Source: a bacterium (GTDB lineage Bacteria > Cyanobacteriota > Vampirovibrionia > Gastranaerophilales > Gastranaerophilaceae). From it: 39,830 nt of DNA. This document shows, piece by piece, positions 1 through 9,318 of the stretch; positions within the stretch are counted from its first letter, which is position 1; every line of letters begins with the position of its first letter. The notes under the pieces were generated by a model. That model was given only the letters and a program-made list of their open reading frames with translations. It was not told where the DNA came from and did no database searches. A program made the translations under genes and the position numbers. Location of the stretch: the NCBI GenBank assembly GCA_017626055.1, contig JAGAJM010000026.1, positions 1 through 39,830 of the forward strand, given 5' to 3'.

Positions 1-2
1 GA

Positions 3-896
3 AAGCAAAAAAAGATACACAAAAAATGCGTAACTCGTGAACACATCCTACTTGCTCGTCAAGTTGGTGTTCCAAACCTAGTTGTATTCTTAAATAAATG
101 CGATATGGTTGACGATCCTGAATTGTTAGAATTAGTTGAAATGGAAGTTAGAGAACTTCTTTCTTCATACGAATTCGATGGTGACAACATTCCATTCATC
201 CACGGTTCAGCTTTAAAAGCTTTAGAAGCAGTTCAAGCTAACCCAACAATCGCTCGTGGTACTGACAAATGGTCAGATAAAATTTGGGAATTAGTAGATG
301 CTCTAGATTCTTACTTCCCAGAACCAGAAAGAGACTTAGACAAACCATTCTTGATGCCAGTTGAAGACGTATTCTCAATCACTGGTCGTGGTACAGTTGC
401 TACTGGTAGAGTAGAACGTGGTATCGTTAAAGTTGGTGACGAAGTTGAATTAGTTGGTTTAGGCGAAACTAAGAAAACAACAGTTACTGGTGTTGAAATG
501 TTCAGAAAATCTCTAGATCAAGGTCAAGCTGGTGACAACATTGGTGCTCTACTTCGTGGTATTGATAAAACTGAAATCGAACGTGGTCAAGTATTATGTA
601 AACCAGGTTCAATCAAACCTCACACTAAATTCACTGCAAACGTTTACGTATTGACTAAAGAAGAAGGTGGACGTCACACTCCATTCTTCCCAGGTTACAG
701 ACCTCAGTTCTACATCCGTACAACTGACGTAACTGGTTCAATCAAATTCGAAGGTCAAATGGTAATGCCTGGTGATAACGTAGTTATGGAAGTTGAACTT
801 ATCAACCCAGTAGCTATCGAACAAGGTATGAGATTTGCTATCCGTGAAGGTGGTAGAACAGTTGGTGCTGGTGTTGTAGATACTATCATCGAATAG
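3..896 (+). CDS. tuf: Elongation factor Tu, 3' part (5' end off the window)
   Basis: EF-Tu carries aminoacyl-tRNA to the ribosome as a GTPase. The frame is open from the left edge. Recognisable EF-Tu sequence begins at about base 33 ([14 protein letters not shown]), followed by the G4 motif NKCD (93-104), the G5 region GSALKALE, and complete domains 2 and 3 (for example [16 protein letters not shown], then [19 protein letters not shown]). The G1-G3 motifs lie outside. The first ~32 bases, translated in frame, do not resemble the usual GPMPQ lead-in, so the extreme edge is either an assembly end artefact or a divergent junction. The first internal ATG (105) is not a real start. A strong terminator follows the stop at once. 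The identification is secure; only the 5' boundary is uncertain. Confidence 0.97.
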   Translation, partial: KQKKIHKKCVTREHILLARQVGVPNLVVFLNKCDMVDDPELLELVEMEVRELLSSYEFDGDNIPFIHGSALKALEAVQANPTIARGTDKWSDKIWELVDALDSYFPEPERDLDKPFLMPVEDVFSITGRGTVATGRVERGIVKVGDEVELVGLGETKKTTVTGVEMFRKSLDQGQAGDNIGALLRGIDKTEIERGQVLCKPGSIKPHTKFTANVYVLTKEEGGRHTPFFPGYRPQFYIRTTDVTGSIKFEGQMVMPGDNVVMEVELINPVAIEQGMRFAIREGGRTVGAGVVDTIIE

Positions 897-920
897 TTTT
901 TACTAACATAGCAAAAGCTA

Positions 921-955
921 AAAAAAGACTTGATGAATTTCATCAAGTCTTTTTT
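921..955. terminator. Rho-independent terminator after tuf
   Basis: Perfect 16-bp stem (921-936 with 940-955), three-base loop, with A and T tracts on the two flanks. It can end transcription of tuf and, on the other strand, of the small gene at 1036-1209. Confidence 0.93.
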
Positions 956-1035
956 ATTTACCACTTTCTAAATCTTTTAACGAGTCGTTGTTAACCAACG
1001 GAATTCTTCTTTTCTTAAATAAAGGATAGCTTGAT

Positions 1036-1209
1036 CTAAGCTAATAATGCTTCCAAAATCTTTGCATTTGTTTGTGCACGACGAGCGTTTAACAAGTATT
1101 TGTTAACACTTGCTCGAATTTCCTTTGCATCTTTATCAAGATAAGTTACTTCATTATCAAGCATCTTGATATATTCATGTACAGTTACCATTTGATAATT
1201 GTTTGCCAT
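1036..1209 (-). CDS. Small protein, 57 aa, member of a local paralogous family
   Basis: Function unknown. It begins MANNYQMVTVHEYIKMLDNE and ends ARRAQTNAKILEALLA. It is clearly related to the 55-aa protein at 1659-1826: both start M-x-NNY-x-MVTV and end RAQTNAKI-x-E-x-LLA, with a K/N-Y-LL heptad in between. It is also related to the modules of the protein at 2054-2332. There is no signal peptide or membrane segment; the predicted fold is helical. It lies 36 bp downstream of the RHH gene (1246-1434) on the same strand and has no promoter of its own, so the two are probably one transcript driven by the block at 1469-1556. GGAA and GGGG lie upstream of the ATG as a weak ribosome site. Conservation against its paralog makes it a credible gene. 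Confidence 0.8.
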   Translation of the reverse strand: MANNYQMVTVHEYIKMLDNEVTYLDKDAKEIRASVNKYLLNARRAQTNAKILEALLA

Positions 1210-1245
1210 TTCCCCAAATTCCTTTTAAATAATAATTACAAGATT

Positions 1246-1434
1246 TTACCCAAGAAGAGCATCTAAAAGCTCAGCATTAGTTGCCGCTTTTTTAGTATTT
1301 CTTAATTGAGATCTATACATGTAAGTTCTTAGAGCTTCTCTAATCAATTCAGAGCGTGTACGATTTTCTGAATCTGCTACTAAATCGATTTCATCTAAGA
1401 ATTTTTCGGGCATTGAAATTAATACTCTTGCCAT
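1246..1434 (-). CDS. Ribbon-helix-helix (CopG/Arc/MetJ-type) DNA-binding protein
   Basis: This 62-aa protein has the RHH pattern: a short beta strand (ARVLISMPEKFLDEIDLVA), then a helix-turn-helix with TRSELIREALRTY. Such proteins dimerise and insert the paired strand into the major groove, usually as repressors or antitoxins. The start is supported by AAGGAG seven bases upstream of the ATG. The C-terminal tail KAATNAELLDALLG strongly resembles the tails of the neighbouring small proteins (RAQTNAKILEALLA), which is unusual for an RHH protein. Its own upstream block (1469-1556) matches the blocks in front of the genes at 1659 and 2054, so it may regulate itself and its neighbours (inference). 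No recognisable toxin gene is adjacent. Confidence 0.9.
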   Translation of the reverse strand: MARVLISMPEKFLDEIDLVADSENRTRSELIREALRTYMYRSQLRNTKKAATNAELLDALLG

Positions 1435-1468
1435 GTTGTTCTCCTTTAATTTTCCCTATTTGTGTTTT

Positions 1469-1556
1469 CCCCTTACTTATATATAAAGTATTTTTTCATT
1501 TAAAAATTGCCTAAATTTTACCTAAAATGTATATACTTGTAACATATCGTTACAAT
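1469..1556 (-). promoter_or_regulatory. Conserved promoter block 1, upstream of the RHH gene
   Basis: Read on the minus strand it contains GCAATTTT (1510-1503), 12 nt, then TACTTTATATATA (1490-1478) and GTAAGGG. It shares this architecture with the blocks at 1849-1934, 2359-2434 and 15357-15414. An upstream TTGTAAC...GTTACAA inverted repeat and TATATACATTTTA are shared in part with block 2. The distance to the ATG is about 43 nt. Confidence 0.75.
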
Positions 1557-1600
1557 GCAAAACCCGTACTGCGTAAGGATTTTAACCCATTTTAAAATAC

Positions 1601-1629
1601 AAAAAGGATCGGTAAAAAATCACCGATCC
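1601..1629 (-). terminator. Terminator of the 55-aa gene
   Basis: Stem GGATCGGT/ACCGATCC (1606-1613 with 1622-1629) with an 8-nt loop. On the minus strand it is followed by a run of T (1605-1601). Confidence 0.9.
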
Positions 1630-1658
1630 CAGAGCTTTAAGTATGATACTTTTGAATA

Positions 1659-1826
1659 TTAAGCAAGTAAAGATTCTACAATTTTTGCGTTTGTTTGAGC
1701 TCTTTTTACGCTTAATAAATATTTTTCAACTTGTCTAGAAATTTCTTCTTCAGTTAAAGATACACATTCAGTTCCTAATGATTCTACATAAGATTTAACT
1801 GTTACCATTTCATAATTATTACTCAT
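1659..1826 (-). CDS. Small protein, 55 aa, paralog of the 1036-1209 gene
   Basis: Function unknown. It starts MSNNYEMVTVKSYVESLG and ends KRAQTNAKIVESLLA, so both ends match the 57-aa protein encoded at 1036-1209. The central part is divergent but keeps the same length and a helical, charged character. It has its own conserved promoter block (1849-1934), a ribosome site (GGGG, 1838-1835) ahead of the ATG, and its own terminator (1601-1629), so it is a complete monocistronic unit. Two conserved short copies with independent promoters argue strongly that these are real, functional small proteins. Confidence 0.82.
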   Translation of the reverse strand: MSNNYEMVTVKSYVESLGTECVSLTEEEISRQVEKYLLSVKRAQTNAKIVESLLA

Positions 1827-1848
1827 TTTTAATCCCCTTAATATATTT

Positions 1849-1934
1849 CCCTTACATATATATAAAGTATTTTTTGACTCGAGAATTGCCTAAAATTTGT
1901 ATAAAATGTATATATCTTTACATTTGTTTACAAT
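1849..1934 (-). promoter_or_regulatory. Conserved promoter block 2, upstream of the 55-aa gene
   Basis: On the minus strand: TTGTAAACAAATGTAAAG, a TA-rich stretch, GCAATTCT (1889-1882), 12 nt, then TACTTTATATATAT (1869-1856) and GTAAGGG. ATGTAA lies about ten bases (one helical turn) further from GCAATTCT than in block 3 and in the block at 15357. Confidence 0.78.
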
Positions 1935-1980
1935 TAGTCAACAAAAGATATAGCCGAGGTTTTGAGCCAATATCCATAGC

Positions 1981-2004
1981 AAAAAAAAGACCGCTTACGC
2001 GGTC
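1981..2004 (-). terminator. Terminator of the 92-aa gene
   Basis: Stem GACCGC/GCGGTC (1989-1994 with 1999-2004), TTAC loop, followed on the minus strand by eight T (1988-1981). Confidence 0.9.
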
Positions 2005-2053
2005 CCAAAACTTTAATAAAAAGAGAGAGATGATTATAAATATGGATGATAAA

Positions 2054-2332
2054 TTACGCTAATAATTTTTCTAATTTTCTTGCTTCATTGTAAGCTTTTT
2101 CAGAAACTTCTTTTTCAATTTTAGCAACTAATATATTTTCTTCAGTTGTTAATTCTTGAACATAATCTTGAACAGTGATGAATGCAGGTTTTTGAGCATT
2201 GATTGCTTCAGTTCTGATAGCATTAACGTAGTCTTCAACTCTTTCCATTGTTGTTTCTAGTCTTGCATCAGCAACTAATTCGTTTACGTAATCTTGAACT
2301 GTAATCATTGCTTCTAAAGTGTATTGCATCAT
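2054..2332 (-). CDS. Two-module small protein, 92 aa, related to the small-protein family
   Basis: Function unknown. It contains two internal copies of a module: AMITVQDYVNELVADARLE near the N-terminus and AFITVQDYVQELTTEENIL in the second half. Each resembles the MVTVxxYVxxL start of the 55- and 57-aa proteins. The C-terminus EARKLEKLLA matches their xxKxLExLLA tails. It therefore looks like a duplicated or fused version of the same unit. ATG at 2332 is preferred, with GGAG four bases upstream; a second ATG follows at once at 2329, and the TTG at 2335 is less likely. Conserved block 3 lies upstream and a terminator downstream. No membrane segment or signal peptide; it is probably a soluble helical protein. 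Confidence 0.88.
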   Translation of the reverse strand: MMQYTLEAMITVQDYVNELVADARLETTMERVEDYVNAIRTEAINAQKPAFITVQDYVQELTTEENILVAKIEKEVSEKAYNEARKLEKLLA

Positions 2333-2358
2333 CAATCTCCAATTATTCTCTTAAATAT

Positions 2359-2434
2359 CCCTTACATATATATAAAGTATTTCGAGATTTAAGAATTGCA
2401 TAATTTGTATATATTCTTTACATTTGTTTACAAT
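2359..2434 (-). promoter_or_regulatory. Conserved promoter block 3, upstream of the 92-aa gene
   Basis: On the minus strand: TTGTAAACAAATGTAAAGAA, then GCAATTCT (2399-2392), 12 nt, TACTTTATATATAT (2379-2366) and GTAAGGG. ATGTAA lies 18 nt before GCAATTCT, the same spacing as in the distant block at 15357-15414. Confidence 0.78.
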
Positions 2435-2511
2435 AGTTCAAAAGCCTATATTTTACAATGAGTTTGAAGTATTATAGAGAAAGGATTTAGCTAAATAAGG
2501 AAGAAATATAA

Positions 2512-3609
2512 ATGCTTAGAACAGGTATTGTAGGATTACCAAACGTAGGGAAATCAACATTATTTAATGCTTTAACAAACGCAAGAAACGCTCAGAGTGC
2601 AAATTATCCATTCTGTACAATCGAGCCAAATATTGGTGTTGTAGAAGTTCCAGACGAGAGATTAGAGATTTTAAAAAATTTATGTAAAACTGATACTGTA
2701 ATACCAACTGCTATTGAGTTTGTTGATATTGCAGGTTTAGTAAAAGGTGCAAGTAAAGGCGAAGGCTTAGGAAACCAATTCTTGCAAAATATTAGAGAAG
2801 TTGATGCTATTATTCAAGTTGTAAGATGTTTTGATGATGAAAACACCATTCACGTTGAAGGAAAAGTTGACCCTATTAACGATATCGAAACAATTAACAC
2901 TGAACTAGCTTTAGCTGATATGGCTTCTGTTGAAAGACGTCAAACAAGAATTGCAAAAGCTGTTAAATCTGGCGATAAAGATGCAGCCCTAGAAGACAAA
3001 ATCCTTAAAAAGATGACTGAATTACTTTCAGAATGTACTTTTATCGATATAAATAAACATTTTGAAGAAGATGAAATTCCAGTTGTAAAAATGATGAATT
3101 TCTTGTCAACAAAACCTGTTATTTACTGCGCAAACGTATCAGAATTTGATTTAAAAGATGGTAATGCATACACAGAACGAGTAAAAGAGTATGCTGATAC
3201 TCATGGAGCAGAAATGGTTATTATTACCGCAAAAATCGAAGAAGAATTAGCTGAACTAGATAAGGATGAAGCTGCAGAATATTTAAAAGATCTTGGTATT
3301 GAAGATAGTGGTATCAATAGAATGATTAAATCTGTTTACCACCTACTAAAACTAAGAACATATATTACTGCAGGTGAAAAAGAAGTTCGAGCTTGGACAA
3401 TCACCGCTGGAACTAAAGCTCCTCAAGCGGCAGGAGTAATCCATACAGATTTTGAAAAAGGTTTTATTAGAGCTGAAGTAACTCCATACAAAGACTTTGT
3501 TGAACTAGGCTCATACACTGCTTGCAAAGAAAAAGGTGTAACTCGCTTAGAAGGTAAAGATTACGTAATGCAAGATGGAGATATTGTTCACTTTAGATTT
3601 GCAGTATAA
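2512..3609 (+). CDS. ychF: Ribosome-associated nucleotide-binding protein YchF (OLA1 family)
   Basis: YchF is a TRAFAC-class NTPase that binds ribosomes and usually prefers ATP; it is linked to stress responses and translation. At 365 aa the protein has the normal family length. Visible motifs are the P-loop GLPNVGKST at the N-terminus, the G3 region DIAGLVKGASKGEGLGNQFL, the family-specific NVSE in place of NKxD (consistent with relaxed GTP specificity), and a C-terminal TGS domain (TYITAGEKEVRAWTI onwards, with GFIRAEV). The ATG follows AGGAAG. It is divergent from the small-gene cluster and ends at a bidirectional terminator shared with the GH13-like gene. Confidence 0.97.
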   Translation: MLRTGIVGLPNVGKSTLFNALTNARNAQSANYPFCTIEPNIGVVEVPDERLEILKNLCKTDTVIPTAIEFVDIAGLVKGASKGEGLGNQFLQNIREVDAIIQVVRCFDDENTIHVEGKVDPINDIETINTELALADMASVERRQTRIAKAVKSGDKDAALEDKILKKMTELLSECTFIDINKHFEEDEIPVVKMMNFLSTKPVIYCANVSEFDLKDGNAYTERVKEYADTHGAEMVIITAKIEEELAELDKDEAAEYLKDLGIEDSGINRMIKSVYHLLKLRTYITAGEKEVRAWTITAGTKAPQAAGVIHTDFEKGFIRAEVTPYKDFVELGSYTACKEKGVTRLEGKDYVMQDGDIVHFRFAV

Positions 3610-3631
3610 ATACATAAATAAATATAATAAG

Positions 3632-3653
3632 AAGGTGGCATTTAAGCCACCTT
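3632..3653. terminator. Terminator between ychF and the GH13-like gene
   Basis: Stem AAGGTGGC/GCCACCTT (3632-3639 with 3646-3653), 6-nt loop, T tract on the plus strand and a weaker one on the minus strand. It sits directly after the stop codons of two convergent genes. Confidence 0.9.
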
Positions 3654-3655
3654 TT

Positions 3656-6600
3656 TTATTTTAATAAAGCTAATTTCTTACCACATTCTACATTATTCGT
3701 CTGATAAGCATTTGCTATATACTGCGAATTTGGAACAAGAGCATGAGCGCCAGTATGAGTCATACTAATAGCATCTGGTTCGTGATATAAAATCAATGTA
3801 GTATCGTGTAGTTTTATTGGAACTTCTTGTCCATTATACACTCCAGTAACGTAATAATGACCATCATTATCACATCTTACTTCATATAAGTCATCATCTT
3901 TTTGAGCATTTCTAAATTGCAAACCTACTCTTAACCCTGGAACACCTTCGTTTTTATCAAAGTTTTCATTTAGGTACAATTTATTAAGTTCAATATTATT
4001 TTGGATATAATTTTGTCTATGACCTTCTTTAGGGTCATGATACAAACCAGTTGGATTAAAAATAGAAATTGCCATTCTACCATCTGGAGCTTGTCTTAAA
4101 ATTGAAGAAATTCCAATATCATCTTGTGCAGTATTTTGAGGTAACGTATAAACCGCACCATTATTTAACGCATTGCATTTTGGATTTCTACGAACAGACA
4201 TAACATCATCGAAATATTTTTTATATTTTGCAATGAATGATTTATACTTACCACTACCTTCTGTAATCCACTCATCGTGAATTCTTTGACGACCTTGTAA
4301 GTACATATTTTTAGTTTTTGTATCATAACCAGTTGCCCCAACGTCATCACCATCAAACATTGTTGGCATACCTGGCAGTGCAACCAAGTATTTCATAATA
4401 CCAAGAAGTTTTGTCATCGCAGGAGTCATTACTGCCTCAAATACTTCATTTTCGTAAGTATCAGCTTCCAAACTTGGCAAATAGAATCCATAAACTTCTC
4501 TAGCTTGTTTTAACACCATTGATACAGCTACATCAATTGGTTTAATACCAAAAGCTTCTGGATCAAATCGTTTACCTAAATATTTACCTTGAGCTAAATC
4601 AGAAATAGCCTTACTTATAGGAATAAAGGCCCTATCAAACACATCTTGAGAATAATGATGTTTATCTTTATATTGATTTAAGACATTGATAAACGCAGGT
4701 CTGATAGCATCAGCCATAGCAATTGCTTTTGGTGAAACTCTAGAAAAATCATAATTATTAACTTCATGTTCTGAAATATGTTCCAAGAACTTGTCATTAA
4801 CTACTTGATATGCTTTAGTTCTATATTCTTTATTTTCCTGATTATTCAAATCAGTGTAGAATAAACCCATATCCATAGCTGCGCAATGAAGAGCTCGTGG
4901 CTTATCATGGTTGCCAATAAATGTATAAGAATACATTAACGATTCTAGTGAACCTTGACGGATAAACGGAGCATCACCATCTCCACCTACCATTTTCTTA
5001 TGAATAAGTCGTTCTAAATATTTTGGATCACCAAAATAATTACCTGTTTCAAAGTTTCTAGTAAACATTTGAGAAATATCATTAAAGAAGAAAGAATAAT
5101 TCGCTTTAGCAGTCATTCCAGTATCACGTAAGAATTTTGGAACAATATCTCTTGGATGAGGGTATTTACCAGCTGATCTATAAGGTCCAGCAAATCCACC
5201 ATAACCATTTTCGTGCAAATTGTTCGCATCTGTAATTTCCGCAACAGTGTAGGCATTTGGGTTCTTAGAAATTACACCTTGAGTAAAGCGTTTCCAGAAA
5301 TCTGTAACACCTCGCCAAGTGTAATCAAAACTATTATGTCTGTTACGTAAAGCTTCCACATCAGCAATATCTTTTGTCGCATCAATTCTCCAATCTAAAC
5401 CTGATTGAGTTTTATCAATAATCAAATCTGCCAATTGGAAATTTGCAACATTTGTATCTTTAATGGTTTTTAAAACACTTTCAACCATTTCACTAGACTC
5501 AGATGAATCCAAGTTTTTTAAGCCTTTGCGTAGAACTTTTAAAACCATTTCTGCTTCATCTTCTGGGGATGATGGATTTGTAATACCCAAAGTTTGTAAT
5601 GAAACTTCTTTTAATGATTTATAATCGTATGAAATTTCACCAGTATTTTTATCAATAGCTAATTCGATATTTGGCGCCAAAGATTTTACAACTGCATATT
5701 TTGCAATCTCAGGAGTAACTAGAGGTAAAACATACTTACCAAATTCTGTTACTTCACTTCCGTTGAATAACTTCTTATTCTCTGGTAATACTGAGTTAAC
5801 TTTACCTAAAACTGAATCTGCAAATGAATACATTTCTTTTTCATAGATTTTTTCCATTTGAGTATATGTTTTTTCAAAATCTTTTGATAGGTTTGGATTA
5901 CCTGCTTTATATAAATCATATCGAGATACACCAATTTCAGACTTTTTAGAAGCTCGTTTTGTCAATAATGGTGAGGCTAATACTGAAACTAAATTGTCGC
6001 CAAACTCAAAAGTATCTAAAGGTGTATTCATCAAACCTTCAAGAATTTGCGATTTTTTATCTTCATCTGATAAAACTCGGCGGTGGTTGTACATTCCAGA
6101 CAAGATATTGGCAACTTCCTTATAAGTCACTTCTGATTTTACAGACAATGGGAATGTTTTATTATCCGCCAAACTCATAATCTGTTTATAAACTTTTTTA
6201 GGATTACTTGTATCGATATTATTAAGAGTTTGTGCTACGTGTAGTCTTAAAATATCATCAGTTTTTTGAGTCCAATATTGACCAGATGTAACTGCATAGT
6301 CTTGAACTTGAATATTACCACGAAGAATACGTTCCATCTCTTTACGTCTTTGATCTGCTGGTAAGTTCTTCAAAGACATTGCATCAGTATTTGAATATAC
6401 AAAACTCAATTTTGCAATATCTGGGTTAGCATCCCAAGTTTCAAATCCACTTTCAAATTTACCATCAACTACAAAGTTTTCAAACTTAGACAATACTCTT
6501 GCAGCCATTGGTCCATCTAAGTCGATAATTTCTAATGGATTTGAACTGTTATACTTATTCAGATTTTTAATATTCTTGTTATATGTTTCTGGATTAATTT

Positions 6601-7804
6601 CAAATGCATATGGGAATACTGAATCATTGTGTGTGTGTAAGTCATAAACGTTTGGAGTGCTCATTTTAGAATATGTTTTTATTAAATGAGCAGTATCATT
6701 TCTTTCCTTATCTGTAACTAAACGAATATCAAAGAATTGAATATAAGTAGGTTTTTTAGGATCATAAAGAGGATTATCTTTTGTAATAGAGATATTACCT
6801 ATTCCATTCTGTTTATAGATATATGGAGAGTTTACAACTTTATGTGAAATATAATCTTTATTTTTAGCAAATACACCCATCGAAAGAGGTCCATCTTTAA
6901 TTGACGAAGCTCTAAACCAATTGAAATATGGTGATTCTTCACCCCATCTCAACATATGTTTAAAGTGAACACCTTGTAAACCTTCGTTAACAAACGCACC
7001 ATCTGAAACAAAGTTAAGACCATGTCCGAACATTTTTCTTTGCAATGAAGCATAGTTATTTATGTTACCCAATGAGCTTGCCATTTGCATACAGTTTTTA
7101 TTCCAATATGCATGAGCTGAAAAATCATCATCAGTAAATATTGGTAGTGAGATAATTCTTCCATAATTATCATATTCACCATCTTCAACCGCTTTTTCTA
7201 AGCCAGCTAAAGTACCACCAAATTTATTCGTTAAAGTTTTAATACCTTCTTGACCACGTCTTTTTAATGCCTTATCTTCAACAATCATATTGCGATCATT
7301 ATAAACATATCCAACTTTTTGGGAGTCAATAATAACAAGTTTCATAGCCCCACCACGAGAAAGATTAGACTTGTGAGAAGCTACAATATTGAAGATATTT
7401 CTATTTTCGTTTTCCATACTGCGTTCATCAATGATATCACCCGCATCAATACGAACTCTAGGGAAATCTTTCCCATGCTTGTCCTCAAGTAAAAAGTGAT
7501 ATGCGAAAGCCTGATTATCAGCAATACCAAATTCTTCAGCTAAATCAATACGATTTGAACCTGGGTTCATATAGTATTTTTCACCTTGAGATTTACTATA
7601 AGCTCTACCTGTTGTGTAATAATTACCAAATTGGTCTTGCTCTACTCTATATACTTCTAAATAACAATTGTCCTTATTCTCATCATAAGGGTAAGCAACT
7701 TCAAATTCTTTAAAACCTTGGTCTGATTTTACAAATCTGTATCCCTCAAATGAAATCGCATTATTGCGTATTTTTTCATTTCTTAAATCTAAACTTACTT
7801 TCAC
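3656..7804 (-). CDS. Very large GH13-like (alpha-amylase superfamily) protein, 1382 aa
   Basis: It carries the hallmarks of the GH13 TIM barrel. These are region I (NFVSDGAFVNEG, ~residue 265), a region V-like WDANPDIAKL (~458), region II with WRID (nucleophile D ~808), region III VAEI (acid/base E ~856), region IV GNHDKP (D ~967) and PGMPTMFDGDDVG (~1130). All three catalytic carboxylates are present, so it should be an active glycosidase or transglycosidase on alpha-glucans; the exact substrate cannot be told. It is more than twice the usual size: about 540 residues separate regions I and II, mostly a helical, charged insertion. The GTG at 7804 is chosen because AAGGAG lies six bases upstream (7816-7811); the in-frame TTG at 7840 has no such site. 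No signal peptide is seen, which suggests a cytoplasmic enzyme acting on stored glucan. Monocistronic. Confidence 0.85.
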   Translation of the reverse strand: MKVSLDLRNEKIRNNAISFEGYRFVKSDQGFKEFEVAYPYDENKDNCYLEVYRVEQDQFGNYYTTGRAYSKSQGEKYYMNPGSNRIDLAEEFGIADNQAFAYHFLLEDKHGKDFPRVRIDAGDIIDERSMENENRNIFNIVASHKSNLSRGGAMKLVIIDSQKVGYVYNDRNMIVEDKALKRRGQEGIKTLTNKFGGTLAGLEKAVEDGEYDNYGRIISLPIFTDDDFSAHAYWNKNCMQMASSLGNINNYASLQRKMFGHGLNFVSDGAFVNEGLQGVHFKHMLRWGEESPYFNWFRASSIKDGPLSMGVFAKNKDYISHKVVNSPYIYKQNGIGNISITKDNPLYDPKKPTYIQFFDIRLVTDKERNDTAHLIKTYSKMSTPNVYDLHTHNDSVFPYAFEINPETYNKNIKNLNKYNSSNPLEIIDLDGPMAARVLSKFENFVVDGKFESGFETWDANPDIAKLSFVYSNTDAMSLKNLPADQRRKEMERILRGNIQVQDYAVTSGQYWTQKTDDILRLHVAQTLNNIDTSNPKKVYKQIMSLADNKTFPLSVKSEVTYKEVANILSGMYNHRRVLSDEDKKSQILEGLMNTPLDTFEFGDNLVSVLASPLLTKRASKKSEIGVSRYDLYKAGNPNLSKDFEKTYTQMEKIYEKEMYSFADSVLGKVNSVLPENKKLFNGSEVTEFGKYVLPLVTPEIAKYAVVKSLAPNIELAIDKNTGEISYDYKSLKEVSLQTLGITNPSSPEDEAEMVLKVLRKGLKNLDSSESSEMVESVLKTIKDTNVANFQLADLIIDKTQSGLDWRIDATKDIADVEALRNRHNSFDYTWRGVTDFWKRFTQGVISKNPNAYTVAEITDANNLHENGYGGFAGPYRSAGKYPHPRDIVPKFLRDTGMTAKANYSFFFNDISQMFTRNFETGNYFGDPKYLERLIHKKMVGGDGDAPFIRQGSLESLMYSYTFIGNHDKPRALHCAAMDMGLFYTDLNNQENKEYRTKAYQVVNDKFLEHISEHEVNNYDFSRVSPKAIAMADAIRPAFINVLNQYKDKHHYSQDVFDRAFIPISKAISDLAQGKYLGKRFDPEAFGIKPIDVAVSMVLKQAREVYGFYLPSLEADTYENEVFEAVMTPAMTKLLGIMKYLVALPGMPTMFDGDDVGATGYDTKTKNMYLQGRQRIHDEWITEGSGKYKSFIAKYKKYFDDVMSVRRNPKCNALNNGAVYTLPQNTAQDDIGISSILRQAPDGRMAISIFNPTGLYHDPKEGHRQNYIQNNIELNKLYLNENFDKNEGVPGLRVGLQFRNAQKDDDLYEVRCDNDGHYYVTGVYNGQEVPIKLHDTTLILYHEPDAISMTHTGAHALVPNSQYIANAYQTNNVECGKKLALLK

Positions 7805-7900
7805 ACAACACTCCTTAGTGTAAATTTTAACAACTCTCAAGATTTTTTTTTGATAGCAAAATAACCTTTATTAAGAAAATTTTACAATGAAAATAAATAA

Positions 7901-7929
7901 TTAGAAATAAATATTTTATGGGCTATAAT
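7901..7929 (+). promoter_or_regulatory. Sigma-70-type promoter of ahcY
   Basis: TTAGAA (7901-7906), 17-nt spacer, TATAAT (7924-7929), about 48 nt before the ahcY start. Confidence 0.7.
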
Positions 7930-7961
7930 TAAACGTGTAGAAAATACAATTATTATTCTAA

Positions 7962-9245
<1,284 letters not shown>

Positions 9246-9270
9246 GTTACATAAATAACTTCAATAAAAG

Positions 9271-9299
9271 AACCGACCCAAGATTATCAAGGGTCGGTT
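9271..9299. terminator. Terminator after ahcY
   Basis: Stem AACCGACCC/GGGTCGGTT (9271-9279 with 9291-9299), 11-nt loop, then TTTATTTAT. It also faces the end of the convergent DUF475 gene. Confidence 0.92.
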
Positions 9300-9318
9300 T
9301 TATTTATGAGTTATTTAA

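Noticed and set aside
1036..1434. Toxin-antitoxin module made of the RHH gene and the 57-aa gene
   Set aside because: The second gene has no toxin features, and its paralog at 1659 stands alone without an antitoxin.
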